A stretch of 64,000 nucleotides of DNA from Nocardia jiangxiensis NBRC 101359. GTDB lineage: Bacteria > Actinomycetota > Actinomycetes > Mycobacteriales > Mycobacteriaceae. Shown here one piece after another: positions 44,400 through 53,796 of this stretch. Each line of letters opens with the position of its first letter. Position 1 is the first letter of the stretch. The DNA is taken from assembly GCF_000308615.1 (NCBI RefSeq), contig NZ_BAGB01000027.1, forward strand, positions 242,827 to 306,826, in the 5' to 3' direction. Under the pieces are notes generated by a model, which had not been told where the DNA came from, searched no databases, and saw nothing but the letters and a program-made list of their open reading frames with translations. A program made the translations under genes and the position numbers.

Positions 44400-45365
44400 G
44401 TGTCGAGAGTGCTCTCCGCGGGAAATCGACCATGCGGATGCTCGCGGACTTCGGCAACGTCTCGTCGATCTCGCTGCCGACCGCGACGCGGCCTCGGCGA
44501 ATTTTCACCGCCGTGTCGTCTAACTGTATGAGGTCTTGACGTTCGTGACGCCGGTAGGCAGGCAACTGGCTGGCGGCCGGTTTCCGGTGGCCGAATGGGT
44601 AGTTGTAGTGGATGTTCCAGATTTGCAGTGCCTGCTGGCGTTGCAGATCCGAGATCCATTCGTGGGCGTAGAGGAATTCCTCGGCCAGGATCCGGTTGTA
44701 GCGTTCGACTTTCCCGTTGTGGCGGGGCGTGTAGGGGGTGATCCGCTGGTGACGGGCGCCCAGCAGCGCTTTCGCGAAGTCGCGGGCTTTGTAGCAGGCG
44801 CCGTTGTCTGTGACGATCCGCTCGATCCGGGTGATGCCGTGCGCGGCGAAGAACGCGCCGACTCTGAAAGTGAAACCGATTGCGGTGACTGCTTTTTCGT
44901 CGGGCAGGGCTTCGGTGTAGGCCAGGCGCGAACAACCGTCGACCGCAGAGTGCAGGAACATGTGGCCGGGCCGGGTGCGCCGGTTCACCGCCCGGGTGGC
45001 CTTGTGCTGAGCTGAGCCTTTCCCATGCACCCGCCAGCCACCGCCGTCGGGGATGTGTCCGACACCCCGGCGCCCTCGGCGGCCAACTCGAGGGCGATCC
45101 GGCGCGCGGACCATTTACGGGCCCGCCGCAACTGCTCGATCCGGGCCACCACCCCGGCACCGGTGGCCGCCGGTGAACGATGCGGAGCGCTGGACCGGTC
45201 GAGTAAACCGAGCTCGCCGTGCCGACGAAACCTGTTGACCCACTTGCTCGCACATTGGCGTGAGATGCCCATCTCGGCAGCGACATGCGCGATCGGGTGG
45301 GTACGGCAGCGTCGCACGAGCCGGTGACGGCCTTCAATGGTCAGTGGGGCATTACGGTGAGAGAC
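44400..45365 (-). pseudogene. IS481-family transposase remnant
   Basis: The N-terminal helix-turn-helix is present (APLTIEGRHRLVRRCRTHPI, then GISRQCASKWVNRFRRHGEL). Near 45060 the frame breaks and a segment is missing. The DDE core then continues as HKATRAVNRRTRPGHMFLHS, IERIVTDNGACYKARDFA and RITPYTPRHNGKVERYNRIL. Asp and Glu catalytic positions survive, but the gene is disrupted. The last 50 codons before 44400 are not transposase-like. Confidence 0.72.
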
Positions 45366-45459
45366 GGCGGTTCTTTCAGGCAGTGGCGGACGTGGTGTTG
45401 GCGCTTCACATCCTGCCGCCGAAAGAACCGCCCTCAGCTCACCCCACCCACGCCCGCGT

Positions 45460-45850
45460 CACCAACGTCACGACCCGCAACAGCTAGCGCGACCAAGCGC
45501 AGCACGGATGCTGCCGTTGACCGGGTGAGATTGGACCACAATGTATTTCGGCGGTGACTTCGGTGATACCGGGCCGATCCTGTGGTTCGGGGCTCGGTGG
45601 TGGCGGCGGACAAGCTGATGCGGTGCGCGCCAGGGTGCGTTCGACCGCCTCGCCAGGGTTGCTCTAGGTGTGCCCGCGATCGGCGAGCTGCAGCGGTCCG
45701 GCGCTCCCGCCGCAGTGCCTTCGGCGTAGACCCCGGCCCCGTCGCGGTACTCGATCTCCGCGCCCGGGTGAGGCGCAACCAACCCGTGAAAACTTCCACC
45801 GCCCGGTCCTCCAGAACCTCGATCGGGCGGCGGGTCTACATGTCACGGCA
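45460..45850 (-). pseudogene. Second ISL3-type transposase remnant (central part)
   Basis: Reverse-strand pieces in two frames, RRPIEVLEDRAVEVFTGWLR and HPGAEIEYRDGAGVYAEGTA, then GAPD, match the ISL3 segment that normally reads DVLPDRTAETLADWLR...HPGVEIVCRDRAGAYAEG. Only this core is left. It does not overlap in content with the C-terminal ISL3 remnant near 28.4 kb, so the two may or may not come from one element type. Confidence 0.55.
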
Positions 45851-46652
45851 CAGCGGCGAAGTCGGCGCTCGGGCGCAAGACGTCGGAGTTGTGCGGTGGC
45901 GCGGGCGGATAATGTGCCATTCGGCGAGGTAGGCATCACTACGGGACGATCCTGATCGAGCTGGTCTGTGCTACTCGAGCTCGGCAACCGTGAGATAACG
46001 ATTGCGCCGCGAGAGCCGTGTAGACCCCTCCATCTCTAGTAGAGATGGCTAGTGATGCTTGACATAGCTACCGATTGTCGGCAGGATGGGCGAAGCCGGT
46101 CCAGGTGCACGACGGGCATGCGGTCCGCCGGTTCAGCTCGCTCGCTCGTTCGATCGGCGGCCCCCGGAGGTAACGGCACGCCGGTGGGTTCTTTGGTAGA
46201 GGAGGAGACACAATGTCAGCGGTCGTGGCCGACGCATTAGGGTTTCATGGCCATGGCACCGGGATGTGCTTTGTTGAGGCCTGCAAACAGTCGTACAACT
46301 TTACCATTGCGACAGCATGAGCGGCGGCGTCGCAAAGGATTCGGTGACCTGATCCATTGCCGTATCTCAAGAAATCGATATCGGATGCTCCTCTTCTTTT
46401 AAGTCTGCGAACTGAAGGAGTTGTATGGCGTTCTTGCAATAACAGGTATTGGTAGGGTGCGGGCGGTGCTCATATTGGGCGCCATCCCTTCTGTCGCGTT
46501 CAATCAATGCAATCAATGGGACCTGTCTGTGCTTCCCTGTACGCGTTTGGGTTCCGTCGTAATTGACTGCGAGTTCGAACTGAGTTCGGTGTGCTGCCGT
46601 AAGTATGGCTTCGGTGGACTCGGTGGACGATCAGTCGAGAGGAGAAATTTCA
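45851..46652. other. Gene-free stretch upstream of the amidohydrolase gene
   Basis: No supported gene in about 800 bp. Base composition drops toward AT between 46240 and 46620, unlike the flanking coding DNA. The region should contain the amidohydrolase promoter. No repeat or RNA was recognised. Confidence 0.4.
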
Positions 46653-48020
46653 ATGTCAGATCAGAAACCCGCAGCGGCGGATCAGGGGGCGGAGAAGCCG
46701 TTCACGATCATGTCCGCGGACTCGCACGTCGGACTTCCGCCCGAGGAATACCGCCCGTATCTGGATCCGCAGTATCGCGACGCTTTCGACAGCTACCTCG
46801 AAGACAATCTGGTTTTCCAAGGGATGTTTCGTAAGCTTGGCTACCCCTGGAGCCCGCAAGTCCTCGACGTGATCGACAAGGAGGGCGTTTACTGCTCGGG
46901 AGGCGTGGCCGGCTTCTATGACCCGCATCGTCGGCTGCGTGTCATGGAGCGCGACGGTCTGGTCGCGGAGATCCTTCACCCGGGTGGGCCTATGGCAATC
47001 ACCCCCTGGGCCGACCCTGGTACTCGGCGCGTGTCCGAAGAACTTCGCGCGGCGGGAACCGCAGCCTACAACCGCTTTCTTGACGATTTCTGCAGCGCGG
47101 ACCGCAAGCGACTGATCGGTGTGCCGTCGACCTATCCGTGGCCTGACATGGATGCCGCCGCGCGAACCGTGAAGTGGGCTGGCAAGCAGGGCATGGTCGG
47201 TGTGTATCCGGCTCGTTTCGCAGGCGCTCCAGACGATCTGCCGCCGATTTACGATCGCTCTTGGGACCCGTTCTTCAAGGCATGTAGTGATACTGGAGTC
47301 GCGGTCCATCTTCACGCCGGGAGTGGCAAGCCTCAGGGCTTCATGCTCACTCGCATCAAGACCGCGTTGGAGAAGGCCGGGCAAGGCCCTGATGCGCTTG
47401 CGCAGATCTTCGAGGGGATTTTTGACGAACGACGCCCGCTCTGGCAGATGATGTGGGCGGGGGTCTTCGATCGCTTCCCGGATCTTCGAGTCGTATTCGC
47501 CGAGATCCGCAGCCACTGGGTCCCGCCGACACTCGATGCGCTGACTCGCATCAACGACGAGGCCGGCGGTGTCCTCAAGCGCACACCATGGGAATATTGG
47601 GAGCGCAACTGCGCGGTGACGCCCACCTTCATGCGGGTGTCCGACCTCGAGGTCCGTCACCGGGTGGGCTTGGAGAAGACGATGTTCGGCAGCGACTATC
47701 CGCACGCGGAAAGCACCTGGCCGAATACGCTCGACTTCCTGCGGGTCGTACTCAACGACGTGCCCGAGCCCGATGCCCGCGCCATTCTCGGTGACAATGC
47801 GATCAATTTCTACGGCCTCGATCGTGTTTACCTCGAGAACCTTGCTCAGAAGTACTGCCCCAAGCCGTCGGAGCTTCTTGGCATGGCTCATGCCGTCGAC
47901 CCGCAGCTGATCGAGCACTTCAACAATCGAAATGGGCTCAACAAGAAGGTCTCCTTCGAGGAGGAGAAGTTCAACGAGGTGGTGTTCAAGGACACCGAAG
48001 CTGCGCTCGGTATGCGATAG
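46653..48020 (+). CDS. Metal-dependent amidohydrolase (amidohydrolase_2/ACMSD-like)
   Basis: 455 residues of the amidohydrolase_2 branch. The N-terminal metal motif is SADSHVG, His in VAVHLHAGSG is a second ligand position, and Asp of MFGSDYPHAEST is the catalytic metal-binding residue. Members hydrolyse C-C or C-N bonds or decarboxylate aromatic acids in catabolic routes. The ATG at 46653 has AGAGGAGA upstream. Two further residue blocks (WPDMDAAARTVKWAGKQGMV, then YPARFAGAP) fit the large actinobacterial subgroup seen beside steroid or aromatic degradation genes. The substrate is not known. Confidence 0.88.
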   Translation: MSDQKPAAADQGAEKPFTIMSADSHVGLPPEEYRPYLDPQYRDAFDSYLEDNLVFQGMFRKLGYPWSPQVLDVIDKEGVYCSGGVAGFYDPHRRLRVMERDGLVAEILHPGGPMAITPWADPGTRRVSEELRAAGTAAYNRFLDDFCSADRKRLIGVPSTYPWPDMDAAARTVKWAGKQGMVGVYPARFAGAPDDLPPIYDRSWDPFFKACSDTGVAVHLHAGSGKPQGFMLTRIKTALEKAGQGPDALAQIFEGIFDERRPLWQMMWAGVFDRFPDLRVVFAEIRSHWVPPTLDALTRINDEAGGVLKRTPWEYWERNCAVTPTFMRVSDLEVRHRVGLEKTMFGSDYPHAESTWPNTLDFLRVVLNDVPEPDARAILGDNAINFYGLDRVYLENLAQKYCPKPSELLGMAHAVDPQLIEHFNNRNGLNKKVSFEEEKFNEVVFKDTEAALGMR

Positions 48021-48412
48021 TCTACGGAACAGCTGACCCGATGGTCGTCGACACCAGATCGGTGCCGACGACCATCGTTTGCAAGTGTGCAATGCGGGCT
48101 TATTCGGTCCCTCGCGGGCGGAGTCATTGACTATTGATCCGAGCAGTACGCCGGCAAGACCGACTCGGCTGTGGCTGCTCACGATGTATAGCTGAGTATC
48201 GTCGGAAATCTTGAGAATGGCGTGTGTGGGACGATCATGCACAACGATCTGTTTGATCAGGCTACTCGGGTAGCGTTCAGCGAAGCCATCCCGGCGAATC
48301 GTAAACACCTCGTCGACGTTCTTCTCTGTGTCGGCCGGTAGTCAACTTGTCTGATGGAGACCTTGGACAGCGTTGGGCACCGCAGGTGCAAGCGACCAAA
48401 AGGAGTTCGGTT

Positions 48413-49260
48413 ATGAGGTTCGTGCTCGTTCACGGGGGGTTCCATGGCGCGTGGTGCTGGGGTCGGACGATCTCGGAACTTCGTCAGCTCGGCCACGATG
48501 CCATCGCCATCGACCTCCCGGGGCATGGCGATCGGCGCGATCAGCGTTCGACGCTCTCCGATCGCAGGGACGCGATCGTAGAGGCAGTCGAGCCTGGTGA
48601 TGTCCTGGTAGGTCACTCTTCCGGTGGTTATGACATCACAGTTGCGGCCGATGTGATTCCGGAGCTGTTGCGGCACCTGGTGTATCTGGCAGCAAGCTTG
48701 CCTCTCGAAGGACGGACTTTGCTGGAGGCCACGGGGGCGCTACGAGTGAAGAGGGCAATGGACAGGTCACGGACGTAATGACCAATGACACCGGGATTTC
48801 GACGTTCACGCGACCAAATGCCCAGGGTCGAATGGAATGCGTTGATTTCCCCGGCGCTTGGAAGTTCTTTTATAGTGACTGCGACGAGGTAACCGCACGG
48901 TCAGCGTACCGGCAACTGTGCCCGCAGCCAGTGGGTTTCCTGACTGAACCGGTGTCCATCCTGCGCTTCTGGTTGGCAGATTTGCCTCGGAGCTTTATCA
49001 GGTGCGATAAGGACAGAGCAGTTCCGGCAGCGATGGCCGCGCAGTTCATTGCGCGGCTCGGGGTCGATCCGCTGTCGATCGACTCGGGGCATGCTCCCTT
49101 TCTCAGCCGACCGCGGGAGCTCGCCGCGCTTCTGGTCGAAGCAACCACCACGAAGCCGATCGGACCGCTACGGCCACACGGGGCGTGGCCCGAAACACTT
49201 ACACGGGCTCGTGATATACGTCGTGCGGAACTCCGCGGAGATGCTCGACGTAGTCGCTGA
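48413..49260 (+). pseudogene. Alpha/beta hydrolase split by a frameshift
   Basis: From ATG 48413 (AAGGAG upstream) the protein has the oxyanion block HGGFHGAWCW and the nucleophile elbow GHSSGGYD, then goes out of frame at a GGGGG run (48733-48737). The missing half follows in the next frame: TSEEGNGQVTDVMTNDTGIS, DFPGAWKFFYSDCDE, Asp in FIRCDKDRAV and His in DSGHAPFLSRP, ending at 49260. All three triad residues survive, so the shift is recent, a sequencing error in the homopolymer, or a slippage site. Restoring one base would give an esterase-like protein of about 280 residues. Confidence 0.75.
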
Positions 49261-49342
49261 TATGTCAGATTGTCGTTCCGCCCGGCTTCCAAGGGGCTGA
49301 GACACCGATGCGGAATTCGTCGAACGGCGGCCCTCGGCGAGC

Positions 49343-52300
49343 TCATCGGATGTTCCGAGGCGGAATGCTCCTCACGGCCAGGATATTTCGGAGGAAGCTG
49401 CGGGGAACCGCTGTGGGTGCAGTGTGGCTGGTGTAGCCCTCGGCGAGCATCCTCCGCAGCAGGGGACCCTCGTCGGCGACGAGTCGGACTAAGCGAAGCT
49501 CCGCGCACCGAGCCAGCGCCGGGGTAGCGACTTCCCATGCACGAGCTTGTTGTTGATTGTCGAAAAGCGCTGCTGCCCAGAGAAGCTCAGCGGATACACT
49601 GGCTCGATGGCGTTCTCGCCCGGCGATTGCGCCAGCCAGGCCTTCAGCGTATCGACATGCCGTCTCTGTTGCGGCAGAGTTCTTTTCGGATAGGAGAATG
49701 CGAATCGCGGTCTCCTGTTCGAGTTCTCGCGTCAGCTCACGTAGACCATCTGTGTCACAGTTGTCTACCGGATCCAGCGACCGAAGCAGTGCTGCCCTGT
49801 CGTCCGAATCTATCGTGAGCCCCAGTCGGACGCGTTCATTGAGAATACGGGCCGACAATCGCGGCAGGTTCAGAGTTTCGGCCAGCTTCGCGCCCTCGGA
49901 GAGCAGGCTTTCTGCGCCGATCAAATCACTGTTCAGCGCCTTGACACGGCTACCGACGCCATAAGCTGCAAGCATGAACTCGATCGACATCGCCTCCGGC
50001 CCAAAGTCGCTACCTTCCTCGAGGAGTTCTGCCGCGCCGGTGATGTCGTCGGCGAGATAGCGAAGGTATCCCAGCAATGAAGACGCCAGGCGGACACCGT
50101 GCGAGTGCGGTCCAATCGATCGTGCGAGAGCAAACGCAGTTCTCAGGTCGGACTCCGCGGCATCGAGATCGAGTAGTTCGAGCGCGGCAAGCGAGGACAG
50201 ACAGTAGCTGTACACGACCCCGATGTGGCCCTTTTGCTGTGGTTGACGTGGAGCGGCCCATCGGTGCCAACGACGAGCTTGGCCAAAATCGAAGTCGTAT
50301 AGGGCGACCATGGATGCAACGTTCGCTGCGGAGACTGCAAGGAAGGGGTCGAGTTGATCTTCCATTCGTTCTTCGACGACCTGGGGGACCGACTCGTACC
50401 GATCGGCGAAGAAGCTCGCCGAGGACCGAATGAGGCCGATCTCGACGCGCATGTCTGCGATCTCCAGATCGTCAAGGCCTCGCGGGGATTCGAGGATGAG
50501 TTCAGTGAGGTCGAGCGCGGTGTAGGTGGACGATAGTCGGTGCAACGCGAGGTTCGCCCATGCCACGTACAACTGCAAGCGAGGGTTCGCTGTTGAACAG
50601 GCCGACGGGAGTTTCTCGATGAGACCAAGCAAGGTCGTCATCTTCGATTGTCTAAGCAGATCCTGACCATGTGCGGTGATAACTTGCACGGCTCGTTCGC
50701 AATCCGGGACTGCAAGCGCATGGTCGACCGCGTCCAGGAGCATGTCGTGTTCGGAGTACCAGGAGCAGGCTCGTAGGTGCAACTCCTGGACTCGACGAGG
50801 TTCCTGGCGAGACAGCTTGTGTACCAATACGGCACAGAACAACCTGTGATAGCGGAACCATTCCGGGTCCTCATCTCGCTGTAAGAAAAGCCCGAGCCGT
50901 TCTATCTCCTCCAGAGTTTCCTGTCCATTCGATGTGCCGATCAGAGCGTCCGCCAGGCTGGCGCAGATTCGACGGGAGATCGACGTTGCCAGCAGGAAGT
51001 CGAGCATGTGGGGGTCGAGATGACCGAGCACATTCGTTGCGACGTAGTCATCGAGGGTGCGACTGATCGTCGGGAACTGTGTAATCGAGCGAGCTGGTTC
51101 GAGGGAGTTGTGGAGTGACAGGGAAACGAGTTGGAGCGCGGCCGCCCAGCCTTCGGTAGAGGCTCGGAGGCCGACGACGTCGGCGGCTGGCAACCGAAGC
51201 GCGTGGGTGTCGAGGAAGGTGTCGGTTTCGACGTCGTCGAATCGGAGGTCCTCGGTATCGATCTCGTTCAACTCGTCGCGCACACGCATTGTCGCTACAG
51301 GCAGCCCATCGGTATTGCGGCTGGTCACGATGACCTGAAGATGGTGACATGCCTGGTCGAGTAGGAACTCCATAGTGCGGACGACATGTGGATCCGTGAC
51401 TTGATGCCAGTTGTCGATGACGACAGCCAGGCGCTCACCACGATGGTGTATTCCATCGATGAGCGTTGTGACAACGTAGCGGACCGCATTAGATGACGCC
51501 CGCTTCTCCAGGACGCCTCCCAACTGCTGCCCCAGGTTTGGCCGCGCTCGTTCGATAGCCTCGATGAGATGAGACAAGAACCAGACAACATCGTTGTCGT
51601 CCGCGTCGACCGTCAACCAGGCAACCGGAATGTGGTCGGCCTCCAAGGTGTGTGCCCACTGAACCGCCAAGGTGCTCTTGCCGAATCCAGCGGGGCCGTG
51701 GATGACGGTGAGCCTGCGTTCGCGGTGTGTCTCGAGTACGTGAAGTAGTCGTTTGCGGACTACCGGGGGCGAGGTCGACACTGGCGGACGGAATCTGGTG
51801 GCCGCTGTCGGCGGGGGAGTGACCGAACGGTGTCGACGGGCTTTTCCCGAAATCGGTGGGCGCGAGGCGAGCGGAGTCACTATGACTCGGGAACCGACCG
51901 ATGTGAGTGTGTTTCTGAGTAGCTTTTGATAGATCTGCACCGACTCGGGCCGGTCTTCAGGGTTCAGCGCCATCGCCCATTCGATGGATTCGATTACGGT
52001 GACTGGAATGTCGGTCTCTCTGAGATCTGGAATCGGGTCGTTGCGCATGCGGAGAAACTGGGCGACTACGCTCTCGCCGGTTCGGCGTTCGAAGGCGGCG
52101 TGCCCGGTCAGCAAGCAGAAGAGCGTTGCGCCGAGGCTGTAGATGTCCGACTTTGCGTTAGGGCGCTGGCCGCTCAGTAGTTCAGGTGCAGTGAAGGAAG
52201 GCGTGCCTGCGACGTGGCCACGGGTGGTTTCGAATCCCTCCCCGATCCGGGCGATACCGAAGTCGGCGAGTTGGGGTTCGTCGTAGTCATCTACGAGAAT

Positions 52301-52756
52301 GTTGGCGGGTTTTACGTCACGGTGGATGATGCCGATCCTGTGCGCGGCTGCTAACGCCCCAGCGATACGCTCACCGATCCGCGCGACTTCGTTCCAGGAC
52401 AGTGGGCCAGATTCACGTAGCCGCTCTTCCAACGAGCCTCGAGAGTGGAACGGCATGACGATGTACGGGATTCCACGCGAGGTGACATCGGCCTGCAATA
52501 TCTGAACGATGTTCGGATGTCCCGACAGCCGACCGAGGGCATGCTGTTCACGCACGAATCGTTCGCGATCCTCGGTAGCGACAGTTGCGGTAAGGACCTT
52601 GATGGCGACATTTCGATCGAGAGAGCTCTCGACACATCGGTAGACGATCCCGAAACCGCCCTGGCCGATCTGCTCCGCATCGAAGAAGCCGGCGGCCGCC
52701 AGTTCCGCGGGAATACCGCACTGCGTATCGCTTTGTGTGGCATCGGTATTGGGCAT
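49343..52756 (-). CDS. Ser/Thr protein kinase fused to a MalT/AcoK-type STAND ATPase (PknK-like)
   Basis: 1137 residues. The kinase domain (27-280) has GQGGFG, Lys53, HRD (145-147) and DFG (165-167). A Pro-rich linker leads to a STAND ATPase with Walker A GPAGFGKST (354-362) and the VIDNWHQV Walker B region. Helical TPR-like repeats follow to the end. No LuxR helix-turn-helix is visible at the C-terminus, as I recall also for mycobacterial PknK. There is no transmembrane segment, so it is soluble. It probably senses a ligand through the repeats and phosphorylates a regulator. It is divergent from the membrane-protein/prpR side and lies beside a similar protein on the other flank of the prp genes. 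Confidence 0.9.
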   Translation of the reverse strand: MPNTDATQSDTQCGIPAELAAAGFFDAEQIGQGGFGIVYRCVESSLDRNVAIKVLTATVATEDRERFVREQHALGRLSGHPNIVQILQADVTSRGIPYIVMPFHSRGSLEERLRESGPLSWNEVARIGERIAGALAAAHRIGIIHRDVKPANILVDDYDEPQLADFGIARIGEGFETTRGHVAGTPSFTAPELLSGQRPNAKSDIYSLGATLFCLLTGHAAFERRTGESVVAQFLRMRNDPIPDLRETDIPVTVIESIEWAMALNPEDRPESVQIYQKLLRNTLTSVGSRVIVTPLASRPPISGKARRHRSVTPPPTAATRFRPPVSTSPPVVRKRLLHVLETHRERRLTVIHGPAGFGKSTLAVQWAHTLEADHIPVAWLTVDADDNDVVWFLSHLIEAIERARPNLGQQLGGVLEKRASSNAVRYVVTTLIDGIHHRGERLAVVIDNWHQVTDPHVVRTMEFLLDQACHHLQVIVTSRNTDGLPVATMRVRDELNEIDTEDLRFDDVETDTFLDTHALRLPAADVVGLRASTEGWAAALQLVSLSLHNSLEPARSITQFPTISRTLDDYVATNVLGHLDPHMLDFLLATSISRRICASLADALIGTSNGQETLEEIERLGLFLQRDEDPEWFRYHRLFCAVLVHKLSRQEPRRVQELHLRACSWYSEHDMLLDAVDHALAVPDCERAVQVITAHGQDLLRQSKMTTLLGLIEKLPSACSTANPRLQLYVAWANLALHRLSSTYTALDLTELILESPRGLDDLEIADMRVEIGLIRSSASFFADRYESVPQVVEERMEDQLDPFLAVSAANVASMVALYDFDFGQARRWHRWAAPRQPQQKGHIGVVYSYCLSSLAALELLDLDAAESDLRTAFALARSIGPHSHGVRLASSLLGYLRYLADDITGAAELLEEGSDFGPEAMSIEFMLAAYGVGSRVKALNSDLIGAESLLSEGAKLAETLNLPRLSARILNERVRLGLTIDSDDRAALLRSLDPVDNCDTDGLRELTRELEQETAIRILLSEKNSAATETACRYAEGLAGAIAGRERHRASVSAELLWAAALFDNQQQARAWEVATPALARCAELRLVRLVADEGPLLRRMLAEGYTSHTAPTAVPRSFLRNILAVRSIPPRNIR

Positions 52757-53101
52757 GACACAATCCTGCTAACGCGATCTGGTGTCGACCGTGACGCCGA
52801 GGGGGCTAGCCATGGATCACCTCGCAGGGCCAGGCTGGTCGGCGTGACCGGCATCGACCTGTCTTCGGTGGATTTCGGCGTCGAAGTCGCTCTCGACATG
52901 GACGAACAGGGGAGTGAATTCGACCGCGAGCAGTCCGAGCAAGCTGAAGCGGCTGAGGTCGATCGTTGCCCCCTGGGCGTGGATTGCTTTGCGGCAATCC
53001 GGTGTCGACGAGGCGACATGTGAGTGCTTCGTGGTCGACGTGTCCTTGGAGGACCATCGGGGGGTGCGTGAGAATATGTTCATGGACAGACCAACTATCG
53101 A

Positions 53102-53584
53102 CTACCTGCGAGATGGGGGAATCCGGTGTCGTCGACATCGACGACGGTGAATCGCGAAGACACCGGATTCCCTTACCGCCGGCTGGGTGGCGGTCTCACC
53201 GGGGTCCGAAAGGGGTGGTCGGACCCCGACCATTGGATTCGGGGTAGGTCGAATCCAATAGGTCTGTTTGGAGTTACGGAGTAATGACCGGCGAAGTCGA
53301 ACAGTCATGCCCGAGATCTCGGAAGATGTACTTGCGCCAGACCGGCCATACACCAGTCTGGCTGCTAGCCTGCAGACGAAGCCGACCACCGTAGGTACTA
53401 GCCCTGCCGCCAAGACATGCCAGGCCGGGAAGGTCAGTGCGATGATGATGGCGACAAATACGTAGATTGTGAGCGCATAAAGCTCGATCACAGTCCTTAT
53501 CGATGCATGGCCTATGGGTGTCGAACTGGCTTCGGTCGTATTGAAGCCCGAGATGGGCGCCGCCCTGGCAGCACGCTTCTCCAT
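53102..53584 (-). CDS. Small hypothetical membrane protein
   Basis: About 160 residues. A polar start is followed by a hydrophobic pair (VIELYALTIYVFVAIIIALT and VLAAGLVPTVVGFVCRLAAR), then a basic segment (MTVRLRRSLLRNSK). From residue 105 the reading runs through a run of perfect hairpins and the composition becomes unlike protein, so the functional product may end earlier or the tail may be non-essential. AGGCAGG precedes the ATG at 53584. Family not recognised. It lies between the PknK-like gene and prpR. Confidence 0.5.
   Translation of the reverse strand: MEKRAARAAPISGFNTTEASSTPIGHASIRTVIELYALTIYVFVAIIIALTFPAWHVLAAGLVPTVVGFVCRLAARLVYGRSGASTSSEISGMTVRLRRSLLRNSKQTYWIRPTPNPMVGVRPPLSDPGETATQPAVRESGVFAIHRRRCRRHRIPPSRR
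53117..53259. repeat. Run of perfect hairpins
   Basis: Successive inverted repeats: 14-bp arms 53117-53130/53159-53172 (GGGAATCCGGTGTC type) enclosing GTCGTCGA-CA-TCGACGAC (53128-53145); 6-bp ACCGCC/GGCGGT (53175-53180/53189-53194); 9-bp GGGGTCCGA/TCGGACCCC (53201-53209/53219-53227); 10-bp ATTGGATTCG/CGAATCCAAT (53232-53241/53250-53259). All arms are perfect. The region could be a structured RNA, tandem terminators or a recombination site. Confidence 0.6.
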
Positions 53585-53796
53585 TGGCCTGCCTTTCGAC
53601 TGCACGGACGTCGGGTGTCCGAGCTGACAACACGAACCGGTGCGTACCGCCCTCGCTGAACCCTCATCATGTCGTAGAGCTAGCTACACTTGTCATGACT
53701 ACTTATACTAGATTTCTGGTAGATAGATATACACCACCCTTGTGCGGATGGCAAGGTGTCGGTCGGTTCATTGATGAGACGGAGGTACCGGCGGTT

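Noticed and set aside
46656..48308. 550-codon frame opposite the amidohydrolase gene
   Set aside because: The plus-strand frame has metal-binding motifs and a good ribosome binding site; the reverse frame has neither.
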